From Arthrobacter sp. StoSoilB20 (GTDB lineage Bacteria; Actinomycetota; Actinomycetes; Actinomycetales; Micrococcaceae): 64,000 bases of DNA. Positions within the stretch are counted from its first letter, which is position 1; each line of letters begins with the position of its first letter. The notes beneath the pieces were generated by a model, which saw only the letters and a list, made by a program, of their open reading frames with translations, was not told where the DNA came from and ran no database searches. Below, one piece after another: positions 46,531 to 55,698 of the stretch. Where the stretch lies: contig NZ_AP024651.1 of NCBI RefSeq assembly GCF_019977295.1, positions 2,604,001 to 2,668,000 of the forward strand, given 5' to 3'. The position numbers and the translations under genes were made by a program.

Positions 46531-47658
46531 CTACAGGTTACCGAGCTTGTCCCGAAGCTTGGCGAACATGCCGCCGCTGGCCACGAGCTTGCCTTCGGTG
46601 AACTGCTCCCCGCGAAGTTTCGCGAGCTGCTGCAGCAGCTCCTCCTGGGCAGGATCCAGCTTGCTGGGTGTTTCGACATGGAGGTGTACCTTGAGGTCGC
46701 CGCGTCCGTATCCCCGCAGGTGCGTCACACCCAGACCCCGCAGGGTGATGATCTCGCCCGACTGGGTTCCGGCCTTGACGTCGATGTCCTGTGCGCCGTC
46801 GAACGTTTCGAGCTGCAACTCAGTGCCCAAGGCCGCGGCCGTCATAGGCACGCTGAGGGTGGCGTGGAGGTCGTCACCTTCGCGCATGAACATGGAATCG
46901 TTGTTGACGCGGATCTCCACGTAGAGGTCGCCGGAGGGCCCACCCGCGGGGCCGGCTTCACCTTGGCCGGACAACTGGATACGCGTGCCGGTGGCAACAC
47001 CGGCGGGAACCTTGATGGTCAGGGAGCGGCGGCTGCGGATACGGCCCTGTCCGTTGCACTCGTTGCACGGGTCCTTGATGACCGTGCCGAAGCCCTCACA
47101 GGATCCGCAAGGAGCTGCGGTCATGACCTGGCCAAGGATGGAGCGGACGGCTCGCTGGACCTGTCCGCTCCCGCCACAAATGTCGCAGCGTTCCGGGTGG
47201 GTTCCCGGGCGGCAGCAACTGCCGTCACAGGTGGGACAGGTTACGGCTGTGTCCACTTCCAGCTTCTTGTTGACGCCAAAAACGGCGTCCTTAAGGTCGA
47301 TCCGGACGCTGATGAGTGCGTCCTGGCCGCGTCGGACACGGGAGGCAGGCCCGCCATGACCACCGCCGCCCCCAAAGAAGGTGTCAAAGATGTCCTGGAA
47401 CGCGAAGCCCTGGCCGGCGTAACCGCCACCATAGCCGTTGTCCGTTCCATTCTCGTTGCCGGTGGCATCGTAGACGCGGCGCTTCTGGGGATCGGACAGG
47501 ACCTCATAAGCATGGGTCACGGCCTTGAACTGTTCCGCGACATCCTCTCCCGGGTTTACGTCCGGGTGGAGTTTCCGCGCCAACTTGCGGTACGCCTTTT
47601 TGATCTCTTCCCCGGTGGCTTCCGGCGAGACTCCCAAAACGTCATAGTGGCTGCTCAA
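46531..47658 (-). CDS. dnaJ: Chaperone DnaJ
   Basis: DnaJ stimulates DnaK ATPase and presents unfolded clients. The 375-residue protein is a type I J-protein: J domain with HPD in [13 protein letters not shown], a Gly-rich linker, a zinc domain with four Cys repeats ([32 protein letters not shown]), and the C-terminal client domain. It follows hrcA by 50 bases and shares its CIRCE-controlled promoter. Actinobacteria usually carry a second dnaJ beside dnaK-grpE; this is the hrcA-linked copy. Confidence 0.94.
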   Translation of the reverse strand: MSSHYDVLGVSPEATGEEIKKAYRKLARKLHPDVNPGEDVAEQFKAVTHAYEVLSDPQKRRVYDATGNENGTDNGYGGGYAGQGFAFQDIFDTFFGGGGGHGGPASRVRRGQDALISVRIDLKDAVFGVNKKLEVDTAVTCPTCDGSCCRPGTHPERCDICGGSGQVQRAVRSILGQVMTAAPCGSCEGFGTVIKDPCNECNGQGRIRSRRSLTIKVPAGVATGTRIQLSGQGEAGPAGGPSGDLYVEIRVNNDSMFMREGDDLHATLSVPMTAAALGTELQLETFDGAQDIDVKAGTQSGEIITLRGLGVTHLRGYGRGDLKVHLHVETPSKLDPAQEELLQQLAKLRGEQFTEGKLVASGGMFAKLRDKLGNL

Positions 47659-47708
47659 AGTCGGTTTCTCTTCCTTGTTGTACTGCGGATGTTTCTTCGG
47701 ACCGGCGT

Positions 47709-48716
47709 TCAGCCGCCGAGAATGCGTGAAAGGTAACGGGCCACGGCCCGGACTGCGGCCATGGTGGTTGGGTAATCCATGCGGGTCGGGCCCAGGATGC
47801 CCACCTTTGCACCGGATCCGTAACCCGTGGCCACCACGGATGCTTCCGCCAGTCCGTCGTAGGGATTCTCCCGGCCGATGCTCACGGTGACGCCGCGTGG
47901 ATCATCTCCCATATCCGACAACAACCGGAGCATCACAACTTGTTCCTCGAGGGCTTCAAGCACCGGACCGATACTCAACGGGAAGTCCACATTGGACCTG
48001 GCGAGGTTGGCTGTACCGGCCATGAGGATACGTTCTTCGCGGCTGTTGTCACTGAGGGCCTGCAACCCGTTCGCCAACGTTTGGGCCAGTCCCCGAAGCT
48101 CCGGCGGGCACAGGGCAACCACCGACGGCAGGACTTGCGGCAACAGGGCCAATTGCGTTCCGGCGATGCTTCCCAGGAAGCGCGACCTCAGTTGCATCAA
48201 AGAGTCGTCGCCCACGGCCGAACCGGTTTCAATGACCTTCTGGCCGACGCTGCCAGTATCGGCAATCAACACCACCAACACCTGTTGGGGGGCCAACAGC
48301 ACAAACTCAACGTGCCGCACCAGGGCTCGGTTCGAGTGTGGATACTGCACGACGGCGACCTGGTTGGTCAGTTGCGACAGGAGCCTGACGGTACGCTCCA
48401 GGATGTCGTCGACATCATCAGGGCCTTCAAGCAACGAATGGATGGCTCTCCGCTCGGCCGCTGAGAGGGGCTTGACCTGGGAGATGCGATCGACAAACAG
48501 TCGATAGCCCTTGTCGGTTGGAATGCGGCCGGCACTGGTATGGGGCGCTGCTATGAGGCCTTCTTCTTCAAGAACTGCCATGTCATTGCGGATGGTGGCG
48601 CTTGAAACACCAAGATGATGCCGTTCCACGAGGGCCTTTGATCCCACAGGCTCCCGCGAATGTACGTAATCTTCAACGATGGCACGCAGTACTTCCAATT
48701 TGCGCGGCTCACTCAT
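47709..48716 (-). CDS. hrcA: Heat-inducible transcriptional repressor HrcA
   Basis: HrcA binds the CIRCE element and represses chaperone genes until heat stress. The 335-residue protein has an N-terminal winged helix ([48 protein letters not shown]) followed by the GAF-like and dimerisation regions. ATG 48716 follows AGGAGGTGGAGCA; a start at 48782 would add 22 unconserved residues inside the operator. A CIRCE sequence lies 47 bases upstream, so the operon is self-regulated. Confidence 0.95.
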   Translation of the reverse strand: MSEPRKLEVLRAIVEDYVHSREPVGSKALVERHHLGVSSATIRNDMAVLEEEGLIAAPHTSAGRIPTDKGYRLFVDRISQVKPLSAAERRAIHSLLEGPDDVDDILERTVRLLSQLTNQVAVVQYPHSNRALVRHVEFVLLAPQQVLVVLIADTGSVGQKVIETGSAVGDDSLMQLRSRFLGSIAGTQLALLPQVLPSVVALCPPELRGLAQTLANGLQALSDNSREERILMAGTANLARSNVDFPLSIGPVLEALEEQVVMLRLLSDMGDDPRGVTVSIGRENPYDGLAEASVVATGYGSGAKVGILGPTRMDYPTTMAAVRAVARYLSRILGG

Positions 48717-48762
48717 TGCTCCACCTCCTGACAACTGCCATGGCCACCGGGGCCGGGTCCAC

Positions 48763-48789
48763 TTAGCACTCAACATGCCCAAGTGCTAA
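48763..48789. promoter_or_regulatory. CIRCE element, HrcA operator
   Basis: TTAGCACTC (48763-48771), nine bases, then AAGTGCTAA (48781-48789). This matches the CIRCE consensus TTAGCACTC-N9-GAGTGCTAA with one difference at the first base of the right arm. It lies directly upstream of hrcA on the minus strand and also within about 110 bases of the divergent DUF3097 gene. Confidence 0.92.
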
Positions 48790-48895
48790 CCAGTCTAGTA
48801 TGAGCCACCCCGTTGCTAGCATTGAACTTTCCCGGTCCAGCCCGATACAAACCAACCCGGCACAAAAATTAACCCAGCAAAAAGGTAGGAATTCC

Positions 48896-49747
48896 TTGGC
48901 ATTCGACACGTGGGGTCCCCAGGACCTGTCAGCTCCTGCCAAACGCCAGCTGCCGGAAGTAGCAGTCCAGCGCGGGATGGTCCTTGAGGACGTCCAGTCG
49001 GGATGGGTGGGCGAAGTCACCCGCGTCGAAAAAACCGGCGGCATGCACATCGTGGCCCTTGAAGACAGGCGGGGCAAGACCAAGTCTTTCCAGCTTGGTT
49101 TCGGCTTCCTGCTTGAGGGGCAACCCATCCGGTTGATGCCCCCGGCCCCGCGCCAAGCGCCGTCGGCTGTCAGTAACGGGCGCACTGCTTCGGGTTCGGT
49201 ACGGGTTCAGGGACACCGGGCACAGGTGGCCAAAGCCAGCCGTATCTGGGTGGAAGGCAAGCACGACGCCGAACTCGTCGAGAAGGTCTGGGGTGACGAT
49301 CTCCGGGTAGAGGGCATAGTGGTGGAGCCCTTGCACGGTGTGGATGACCTCAAGTCTGCGATCTCCGCATTCAACCCCGGCCCCGGTCGACGCCTCGGCA
49401 TCCTGGTGGACCACCTTGTGGACGGTTCCAAGGAATCACGGATCGCCGCTGACGCCATGACGGTTCCCGGAGCAGCAGGCAACGTCCTCATTGTTGGACA
49501 TCCCTACATCGATGTGTGGCAGGCCATCAGACCCAAAGTGCTGGGCATTGAGGCCTGGCCGTCAGTGCCCCGCGGGACTGACTGGAAGACCGGGATTCTC
49601 TCTGCTTTCGGCTGGCCACACGAGAGCGCTGAGGACGTGGGCCTCGGCTGGCAGCGACTCCTTGGCGCCGTCCGAAGCTACGCCGATCTTGAAGCTTCAC
49701 TGCTGGGCCGGGTGGAGGAAGTCATCGACTTCCTCACTGTTCCGTGA
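48896..49747 (+). CDS. DUF3097 protein with TOPRIM-like segment
   Basis: From TTG 48896, preceded by AAAGGTAGGA, the protein has 283 residues and begins MAFDTWGPQDLSAPAKRQLPEV, as actinobacterial DUF3097 proteins do as I recall them. The second half contains RIWVEGKHDAELVEKVWG and LGILVDHLVDGSKESRIA, which resemble the Glu and Asp-x-Asp motifs of TOPRIM domains in topoisomerases and nucleases. The family function is unknown to me. ATG 48800 in frame is a less likely start. It is divergent from hrcA. Confidence 0.8.
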   Translation: MAFDTWGPQDLSAPAKRQLPEVAVQRGMVLEDVQSGWVGEVTRVEKTGGMHIVALEDRRGKTKSFQLGFGFLLEGQPIRLMPPAPRQAPSAVSNGRTASGSVRVQGHRAQVAKASRIWVEGKHDAELVEKVWGDDLRVEGIVVEPLHGVDDLKSAISAFNPGPGRRLGILVDHLVDGSKESRIAADAMTVPGAAGNVLIVGHPYIDVWQAIRPKVLGIEAWPSVPRGTDWKTGILSAFGWPHESAEDVGLGWQRLLGAVRSYADLEASLLGRVEEVIDFLTVP

Positions 49748-49867
49748 CGTTGCCCCCAAAGCAGCAGCAAGTAACGTGTCATCTAGGCGTTTGTCCTGTG
49801 AAGCTGGTCGGGGCCGGTATTCTGGGACAGCAACACCGCAGCATCTTTACAGTAAAGGGAACACACC

Positions 49868-50281
49868 GTGGCAGAGAACGCTCCTGAAGAACCGGGCAGC
49901 GCCGCAGGCCAGCCCCAGTACCATGGCGCGCCTGCAAACGCGCTGCCTTTGACTGCCAGCGAGGACAGGCAGTGGGCTACTTTGGCACACTTCGGCGGCA
50001 TTCTGGGTTGCCTGCCCTCGCTGCTGATCTACCTGATCTTCCGCGACCGCGGACCGTTCACGGCGCAGGAATCCAAGGAAGCGTTGAACTTCACCCTGCC
50101 TCCAACCATCGCCGCCGTTGTGGCGAACATCCTGGTGCTGCTGCCGGTGGTGGGCAACATCTTCGCCGTGATCGCCACCGGCATCTGGGTAGCCTTGACC
50201 TGCTTCTCAGTCTCGGCCGGAATCAGGGTCAACCATGGCCAACCGCACCGCTACAAGATCAACCTGCGCTGGGTTAAGTAA
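49868..50281 (+). CDS. DUF4870 membrane protein
   Basis: The 137-residue protein has a polar N-terminal 35 residues rich in Pro and Ala, then ASEDRQWATLAHFGGILGC, which opens the DUF4870 domain with three hydrophobic segments separated by FRDRGPFTAQESKEALNF. It ends in a basic cytosolic tail (RYKINLRWVK). GTG 49868 has AAAGGGA upstream. The function is unknown. It is monocistronic with a hairpin downstream. Confidence 0.87.
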   Translation: MAENAPEEPGSAAGQPQYHGAPANALPLTASEDRQWATLAHFGGILGCLPSLLIYLIFRDRGPFTAQESKEALNFTLPPTIAAVVANILVLLPVVGNIFAVIATGIWVALTCFSVSAGIRVNHGQPHRYKINLRWVK

Positions 50282-50296
50282 CCCACCACGCCGCTG

Positions 50297-50317
50297 CCCG
50301 GCCAGGAGCTGGCCGGG
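50297..50317 (+). terminator. Hairpin after the DUF4870 gene
   Basis: An eight-base-pair stem CCCGGCCA/TGGCCGGG with loop GGAGC lies 15 bases after the stop. There is no clear T run. Confidence 0.5.
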
Positions 50318-50324
50318 TGCGAAA

Positions 50325-50378
50325 GCGTCAGCCGGGCAAACAGGCATCAGCTGGGCAACCAGGCATCAGTCGGGAAGA
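50325..50378. repeat. 19-base tandem repeat, nearly three copies
   Basis: Units GCGTCAGCCGGGCAAACAG (50325-50343) and GCATCAGCTGGGCAACCAG (50344-50362) are followed by a partial third unit that runs into the last codons of hemW. The repeat therefore spans the hemW stop at 50366. Confidence 0.65.
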
Positions 50379-51595
50379 ATCCTGCGGACCACGGCGTCCG
50401 CCAAGAGGCGGCCCTTCAGCGTAAGGATCAGGCGGCCCTTGAAGGCCTGCACGGGATCCACCAGTCCGTCGGCGATCAGCCCGGCCATTGCATGGCGCCC
50501 CACCGCGTCCAGGGCATCTACTGACAACCCTGTGCCAAGTCGGGCTTCGAGCATGATCCGTTCGACTTCCCGGGTTTCGGCATCCAGTGTTTCCCGGCCC
50601 GCTGCCGGCGAGCTTCCGTTGCCCAAACGTCCGGCATACGCCGAAGGATGCTTCACGTTCCACCAGCGGACACCCCCAACGTGGGAGTGCGCTCCAGGGC
50701 CGACGCCCCACCAGTCGTCACCGCGCCAGTAGGCCAGGTTGTGCCTGCATGCCTGCTCCGGAGTCCGGGACCAGTTGCTGACCTCGTACCAGTCCAGGCC
50801 GGCTTTGGAAATCAATTCATCGGCCAACTCGTATTTGGCCGCGTGATCGTCGTCGTCGATTCCGGGTACCTCACCGCGGCGGATCTGGGCCGCGAGTTTG
50901 GTGCCGTCTTCGACGATCAATGCGTAGGCACTGATGTGATCGGGCTGATAGGAAAGAGCCGTCTCGAGGGACAACCGCCAGTCCTCCATGGACTCCCCCG
51001 GCGTACCGTAAATGAGGTCCAGACTCACTGCGAGCCCGGCCTCTCGGGCCCACTGGACCACCAGCGGCACCCGGCTGGGGCTGTGCGTGCGGTCAAGGAC
51101 CTTCAGCACGTGCGGTACCGCTGACTGCATGCCGAAGGAGACCCGGGTGAAGCCGGCATCGGCCAGCACTTTCAAGGACTCAGGGGTCACCGAGTCGGGA
51201 TTGGCTTCGGTGGTTACCTCGGCTCCGGGCTCAAGCCCCCAGTGGTTGACCGCGGAGCGCAGAATCAGGGCCAGGTCTTCGGCAGGGAGGAGCGTGGGCG
51301 TGCCCCCGCCAAAGAAAACGGTACTCATTGGGCGCCGTGGCAGCCCTGAGGCCTCCAGCGCAATAGCCGCGAAGCCAAGCTCGGACACTGCTGTTGAAGC
51401 GTAGGCATCCTGCGAGGCCCCACCACCGAGCTCGGTGGCCGTGTAGGTGTTGAAGTCACAGTAGCCGCATCGAACGGCGCAAAACGGGATATGGACGTAG
51501 AGCCCGAACTTACGGTGCTCGACGCCGGCCAGCACCTGCGGCGGAAGAAGTCCGTCCGCAGGTGCTGGATCGCCCAAAGGTAGGACGCTGGGCAT
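50366..51595 (-). CDS. hemW: HemW, radical SAM heme chaperone
   Basis: HemW-type proteins are related to oxygen-independent coproporphyrinogen oxidase but act mainly as heme chaperones. The 409-residue protein has the radical SAM cluster motif C-x3-C-x2-C in HIPFCAVRCGYCDFNTY, near residue 38. The missing fourth Cys typical of true HemN supports HemW. It starts one base after the lepA stop, the usual lepA-hemW coupling. Its last codons fall in a short tandem repeat. Confidence 0.91.
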   Translation of the reverse strand: MPSVLPLGDPAPADGLLPPQVLAGVEHRKFGLYVHIPFCAVRCGYCDFNTYTATELGGGASQDAYASTAVSELGFAAIALEASGLPRRPMSTVFFGGGTPTLLPAEDLALILRSAVNHWGLEPGAEVTTEANPDSVTPESLKVLADAGFTRVSFGMQSAVPHVLKVLDRTHSPSRVPLVVQWAREAGLAVSLDLIYGTPGESMEDWRLSLETALSYQPDHISAYALIVEDGTKLAAQIRRGEVPGIDDDDHAAKYELADELISKAGLDWYEVSNWSRTPEQACRHNLAYWRGDDWWGVGPGAHSHVGGVRWWNVKHPSAYAGRLGNGSSPAAGRETLDAETREVERIMLEARLGTGLSVDALDAVGRHAMAGLIADGLVDPVQAFKGRLILTLKGRLLADAVVRRILPD

Positions 51596-53449
51596 CTACT
51601 TCTTGGCCTTGTCCTTGGACTCGTCGGTGGTCAGGGCTGCGATGAATGCCTCCTGGGGCACCTCAACGCGGCCCACCATCTTCATGCGCTTCTTGCCTTC
51701 CTTCTGCTTTTCCAGAAGTTTGCGCTTACGGGTGATGTCACCGCCGTAGCACTTGGCAAGAACGTCCTTGCGGATGGCCCGGATGCTCTCGCGGGCAATA
51801 ATGCGCGATCCGATGGCCGCCTGGATGGGAACCTCGAACTGCTGCCGTGGGATGAGCTCACGGAGCTTGCCGGTCATCATCACACCGTAGGCGTAAGCCT
51901 TGTCCCGGTGGGTGATGGCGCTGAAGGCATCGACTTGTTCACCCTGCAGCAGGATGTCCACCTTGACGAGGTCTGCAACCTGTTCGCCGTCGGCTTTCCA
52001 ATCCAGCGAGGCGTAGCCGCGGGTCTTGGACTTCAGGAGGTCGAAGAAGTCGAACACAATCTCGGCCAACGGAATCCAGTAACGGAGCTCCACGCGGTCC
52101 TCGGAGAGGTAGTCCATGCCGCGCATCTGGCCGCGGCGGCTCTGGCACAGTTCCATGATGGACCCTACAAACTCGTTGGGTGCCAGGATGGTGGCCGAAA
52201 CCATCGGCTCGCGAACCTCGGAGATCTTGCCCGTGGGGTACTCACTGGGGTTGGTGACGTGGATGACCTTTTTGTCTTCCAGGGTCACCTCGTACTCCAC
52301 GTTGGGAGCTGTGGAGATAAGGTCCAGGTTGTACTCACGCTCAAGGCGCTCACGGGTGATTTCCAGGTGCAGCAAGCCGAGGAACCCCACGCGGAATCCG
52401 AAGCCCAGTGCCGCGGACGTCTCGGGCTCGTAGACCAGAGCGGCATCGTTGAGCATCAGCTTTTCAAGGGCGTCGCGAAGCACGGGGTAGTCGGTTCCAT
52501 CCAGTGGATAGAGGCCGGAGAAGACCATCGGCTTTGCGTCAGCGTAACCGCTGAGTGACTCTGACGCCGGCTTGGCCAGATTGGTGACGGTATCTCCGAC
52601 CTTGGACTGCCGGACATCCTTCACACCGGTGATCAGGTAACCGACTTCACCGACGCCAAGGCCCTTTGACGGCGTGGGCTCCGGGGAGCTCACGCCAATT
52701 TCCAGGAGCTCGTGCGTGGCCCTGGTGGACATCATCTGGATGCGCTCACGCGGGTGGAGCATGCCGTCCACCACGCGGACGTAGGTGACCACGCCGCGGT
52801 AGGTGTCATAAACGGAGTCGAAAATCATGGCGCGGGCCGGAGCATCGGGATCGCCCACGGGAGCAGGAAGATCGCGGACAATCTTATCCAGAAGGGCCTC
52901 AACGCCTACGCCGGTCTTACCGGAGACCTTGAGGACATCCTCAGGGTCTCCGCCAATGAGATTGGCAAGTTCTGCCGCGTACTTCTCAGGCTGGGCAGCC
53001 GGAAGGTCGATCTTGTTCAGCACGGGAATGATGGTGAGGTTGTTTTCCATTGCCAGGTACAGGTTGGCAAGGGTCTGGGCCTCAATGCCCTGGGCAGCAT
53101 CCACCAGCAGCACTGCGCCTTCACAAGCGGCGAGCGAGCGGGAAACCTCATAGGTGAAGTCGACGTGGCCGGGGGTATCAATCATGTTCAGGGCGTAGCT
53201 GTTGCCATCAAGTTCCCACGGCATGCGGACAGCCTGGGACTTGATGGTGATGCCGCGTTCACGTTCGATATCCATGCGGTCCAGATACTGGGCCTTCATG
53301 TCGCGTTGCTTAACGACGCCGGTGTACTGCAGCATGCGGTCGGCCAGGGTGGACTTACCGTGGTCAATGTGGGCAATGATGCAGAAGTTCCGGATGATGG
53401 CCGGATCTGTTGCGGCGGGCACCGGTGCGGTGCGGGCCATGGGAGACAC
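51596..53449 (-). CDS. lepA: Elongation factor 4 (LepA)
   Basis: LepA is a ribosome-bound GTPase that affects initiation and back-translocation. The 617-residue protein has G motifs [30 protein letters not shown] and [12 protein letters not shown], the EF-G-like domains II, III and V, and the LepA-specific C-terminal domain ending in a Lys-rich tail. It is the first gene of lepA-hemW and divergent from the PemK-like gene, with 159 bases between them. Confidence 0.96.
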   Translation of the reverse strand: MSPMARTAPVPAATDPAIIRNFCIIAHIDHGKSTLADRMLQYTGVVKQRDMKAQYLDRMDIERERGITIKSQAVRMPWELDGNSYALNMIDTPGHVDFTYEVSRSLAACEGAVLLVDAAQGIEAQTLANLYLAMENNLTIIPVLNKIDLPAAQPEKYAAELANLIGGDPEDVLKVSGKTGVGVEALLDKIVRDLPAPVGDPDAPARAMIFDSVYDTYRGVVTYVRVVDGMLHPRERIQMMSTRATHELLEIGVSSPEPTPSKGLGVGEVGYLITGVKDVRQSKVGDTVTNLAKPASESLSGYADAKPMVFSGLYPLDGTDYPVLRDALEKLMLNDAALVYEPETSAALGFGFRVGFLGLLHLEITRERLEREYNLDLISTAPNVEYEVTLEDKKVIHVTNPSEYPTGKISEVREPMVSATILAPNEFVGSIMELCQSRRGQMRGMDYLSEDRVELRYWIPLAEIVFDFFDLLKSKTRGYASLDWKADGEQVADLVKVDILLQGEQVDAFSAITHRDKAYAYGVMMTGKLRELIPRQQFEVPIQAAIGSRIIARESIRAIRKDVLAKCYGGDITRKRKLLEKQKEGKKRMKMVGRVEVPQEAFIAALTTDESKDKAKK

Positions 53450-53596
53450 GCAGGATCCTTACTGTCGACACTCACGCGGCAATTCCTGGAACCGGGCATA
53501 GGCCAGCCGGAACACGCCACGCATCTGATCCTCTAGTCTCCCATGAACCAGGGCTTCGCCGTACATTGCATGCCCGGCCTTGGCAGCACGCCGCTG

Positions 53597-53602
53597 TAGC
53601 GT
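53597..53602 (+). promoter_or_regulatory. -10 box of a probably leaderless PemK-like transcript
   Basis: TAGCGT ends exactly six bases before ATG 53609, with no ribosome binding site between them. Confidence 0.5.
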
Positions 53603-53608
53603 GGTCAC

Positions 53609-54136
53609 ATGGCTTTCGACTTGCGCCCTTTGGGCAAACTTCTCCTGCGATCATTCAGGGCCCTCGGCGGCAACAGCACTAAAGCAGCCACTCCCCCAGG
53701 TGCCGGCAGGACGAAGGCCCTGCGGACCGACGTCGTACATCGGCAAAGCGCCTATCCCGGCGACTTCCGCGGTTCGCTCAAGGTCAGCTACTCCCCCAAA
53801 CCCGATGGCCGGCCAGACCCCGGTGAGATTGTGTGGAGCTGGGTTCCCTACGAAGAGGACCACACCCAAGGCAAAGACCGTCCCGTCCTTTTGGTGGGGC
53901 GGGACAAGGAGTGGCTCCTGGGCCTGATGCTGACGTCCAAGGACCACGATAAAGGCGCGCGTTCGGACGACTACGTCGACATAGGAACCGGCCCTTGGGA
54001 CCGGCAAGGCAGACCGAGCGAGGTCAACATTGGGCGCGTCATCAGGCTGGATCCCGGTGCGATCAGACGCGAAGGGGCCGTCCTGGGGAAGTCCCGGTTC
54101 CGGGAGGTTGCCCGGGCCCTCCAGGCGCGAGAGTAG
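53609..54136 (+). CDS. PemK/MazF-family protein without an adjacent antitoxin
   Basis: The 175-residue protein has a 70-residue N-terminal extension, then a PemK/MazF-like domain starting DPGEIVWSWVPYEEDHTQGKD with RPVLLVGRD and VNIGRVIRLDPGAI. Classical MazF toxins have about 110 residues and cut mRNA. There is no antitoxin gene on either side: lepA is divergent and rpsT follows. This form next to rpsT may be a domesticated housekeeping relative rather than a toxin. The nuclease activity is unproven. Confidence 0.75.
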   Translation: MAFDLRPLGKLLLRSFRALGGNSTKAATPPGAGRTKALRTDVVHRQSAYPGDFRGSLKVSYSPKPDGRPDPGEIVWSWVPYEEDHTQGKDRPVLLVGRDKEWLLGLMLTSKDHDKGARSDDYVDIGTGPWDRQGRPSEVNIGRVIRLDPGAIRREGAVLGKSRFREVARALQARE

Positions 54137-54160
54137 ACGGTTTTCACCCGCGGTTCTGTG

Positions 54161-54190
54161 TTGAGTGCAACTTTCTGCTATCCTTTATAG
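54161..54190 (+). promoter_or_regulatory. Putative rpsT promoter
   Basis: TTGAGT (54161-54166) and TTATAG (54185-54190) are 18 bases apart. The predicted transcript has a leader of about 115 bases in which GGTTGGC (54223-54229) can pair with GCCAACC (54263-54269). Confidence 0.5.
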
Positions 54191-54314
54191 CTGTGTGTCC
54201 GTGCAGGTCGACGGCCCCACATGGTTGGCTGCCATAGGTATCCCCACGCCGCTCAGTCGATGGCCAACCTGAAAACCCTCTAGACCATTTCCGCATTAAA
54301 AAGAGAGTTCATAC

Positions 54315-54575
54315 GTGGCTAATATCAAGTCCCAGAAGAAGCGCATCCTCACCAACGAGAAGGCACGCCTGCGTAACAACGCAGTCAAGTCCGAGCTGAA
54401 GACGGCCATCCGCGCCGTAAGCACTGCCGTTGAGTCTGCTGACAAGGATGCTGCTGGAACTGCACTTGCTGCTGCCAGCCGCAAGCTGGACAAGGCTGTC
54501 AGCAAGGGCGTTATTCACAAGAACAACGCTGCAAACCGCAAGTCGGCGATCTCCAAGAAGGTCAACGCACTCTAA
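54315..54575 (+). CDS. rpsT: 30S ribosomal protein S20
   Basis: S20 binds 16S rRNA early in small-subunit assembly. The 86-residue basic protein begins [20 protein letters not shown] after the initiator Met and ends [16 protein letters not shown], the bacterial S20 pattern. The start is GTG 54315 with AAAGAGAG about seven bases upstream. It is monocistronic, with a long leader and a strong terminator. Confidence 0.97.
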   Translation: MANIKSQKKRILTNEKARLRNNAVKSELKTAIRAVSTAVESADKDAAGTALAAASRKLDKAVSKGVIHKNNAANRKSAISKKVNAL

Positions 54576-54602
54576 GGTTTTACAGTTCGACTGAGCTGAT
54601 CA

Positions 54603-54633
54603 AAAGGCCGGCACCCATCGGGTGCCGGCCTTT
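54603..54633. terminator. Terminator between rpsT and holA
   Basis: A 14-base-pair perfect stem, AAAGGCCGGCACCC with loop ATC, ends in TTT. It lies between the convergent rpsT and holA genes and can serve both. Confidence 0.85.
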
Positions 54634-54681
54634 GGGTTTAACCTGCCGTGGAAACGGCCAGGCGACAACGCATGCCGGACC

Positions 54682-55698
54682 TCAGCGGCGACTTGCCGAG
54701 GTCGCAATCACCGTCACGGCGTGTTCCACGGCGTACACGGGGTCCCGCGACTCGCCCTTCACCTGTGCGTCCGCTTCCGCGATGACCTGGATGGAGCGGA
54801 TCAGACCCTCTGGGGTCCACCGCCGGACGTCCCGCTGTGCCTGCTCAACAAGCCAGGGCTGCATTCCCAAATTTTTTGCGATGGTCGCTGGCGAACCATT
54901 GGCCCCCGCAACTTTTGCCAACGTCCGCAGCTTGGCCGCCAGCGCTGCAACCAAGGGAACCGGGTCCACCCCCGTGGCAAGGGCGTGCCTCAGGGTCGAC
55001 AGTGCCACCGGCCCGTTCCCGGCCATCGCAGCATCCGCCACTTTGAATGCCGTTGCTTCGACCCTGCCGCCGTAGTAGCGTTCCACGGTCTCCGCCGTCA
55101 CAGCGGTAGTGGCATCGGCGATCAACTGGTTGCACGCCGCTGCCAGCTCGGAAAGGTTGGCGCCCACAGCGTTCACCAGCGCCTGGACAGCTTCGCCCTC
55201 AATGCGGCGGCCTCCAGCACTGAACTCCGAGACGACGAATGCTGTCTTGTCCGAGTCCTTCTTCAGCGGCTGGCAATCGATGACGGGCCAGCCGGCGGAC
55301 TTCACGGCATCGAGCAACTTTTTGCCGCGCACCCCTCCGGCATGGCGCAACACGAGGACGACGTCCTGGTCCGGATGCTGGAGATAGGCCAGCCCGTCCG
55401 CGAGGAAGGCGTCATTCATGGACTCGAGGCCCTCGACCTCAATCAGCTTGCCCTCACCGAAAAGGGACGGCGTGACGGTCATCGCCAGGGAACCGACCTC
55501 GTAGGAGGCTGCGTTCAGCCGGCTGAGCTCGACGTCAGGGGTGGTGCCTCGCACCTGGGTCCGGATGGCGTCGATGGCCCGGATACCGAGATAATCTTCC
55601 GGTCCCATGATCAGGACGACGGCGGCCGGTGCCGCATCCCGCCAACTGACGGTGTTCGCCGCGACGCTCTTGGCCCGGGTGTTTTGGGCAGCAGCCAC
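54682..55698 (-). CDS. holA: DNA polymerase III subunit delta
   Basis: HolA is the clamp-loader wrench that opens the sliding clamp. The 338-residue protein has the family start VVLIMGPEDYLGIRAIDAIR, AAA-like domains I and II, and a helical collar domain. GTG 55698 is preceded by AAGGA at seven bases. Its first 88 bases lie inside the end of comEC in another frame, an unusually long overlap. The order comEA-comEC-holA is conserved in many bacteria. Confidence 0.92.
   Translation of the reverse strand: MAAAQNTRAKSVAANTVSWRDAAPAAVVLIMGPEDYLGIRAIDAIRTQVRGTTPDVELSRLNAASYEVGSLAMTVTPSLFGEGKLIEVEGLESMNDAFLADGLAYLQHPDQDVVLVLRHAGGVRGKKLLDAVKSAGWPVIDCQPLKKDSDKTAFVVSEFSAGGRRIEGEAVQALVNAVGANLSELAAACNQLIADATTAVTAETVERYYGGRVEATAFKVADAAMAGNGPVALSTLRHALATGVDPVPLVAALAAKLRTLAKVAGANGSPATIAKNLGMQPWLVEQAQRDVRRWTPEGLIRSIQVIAEADAQVKGESRDPVYAVEHAVTVIATSASRR

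Noticed and set aside
54278..54286. Second DasR-type site (CTCTAGACC) before rpsT
   Set aside because: Only one half of the palindrome is present and there is no pathway link.
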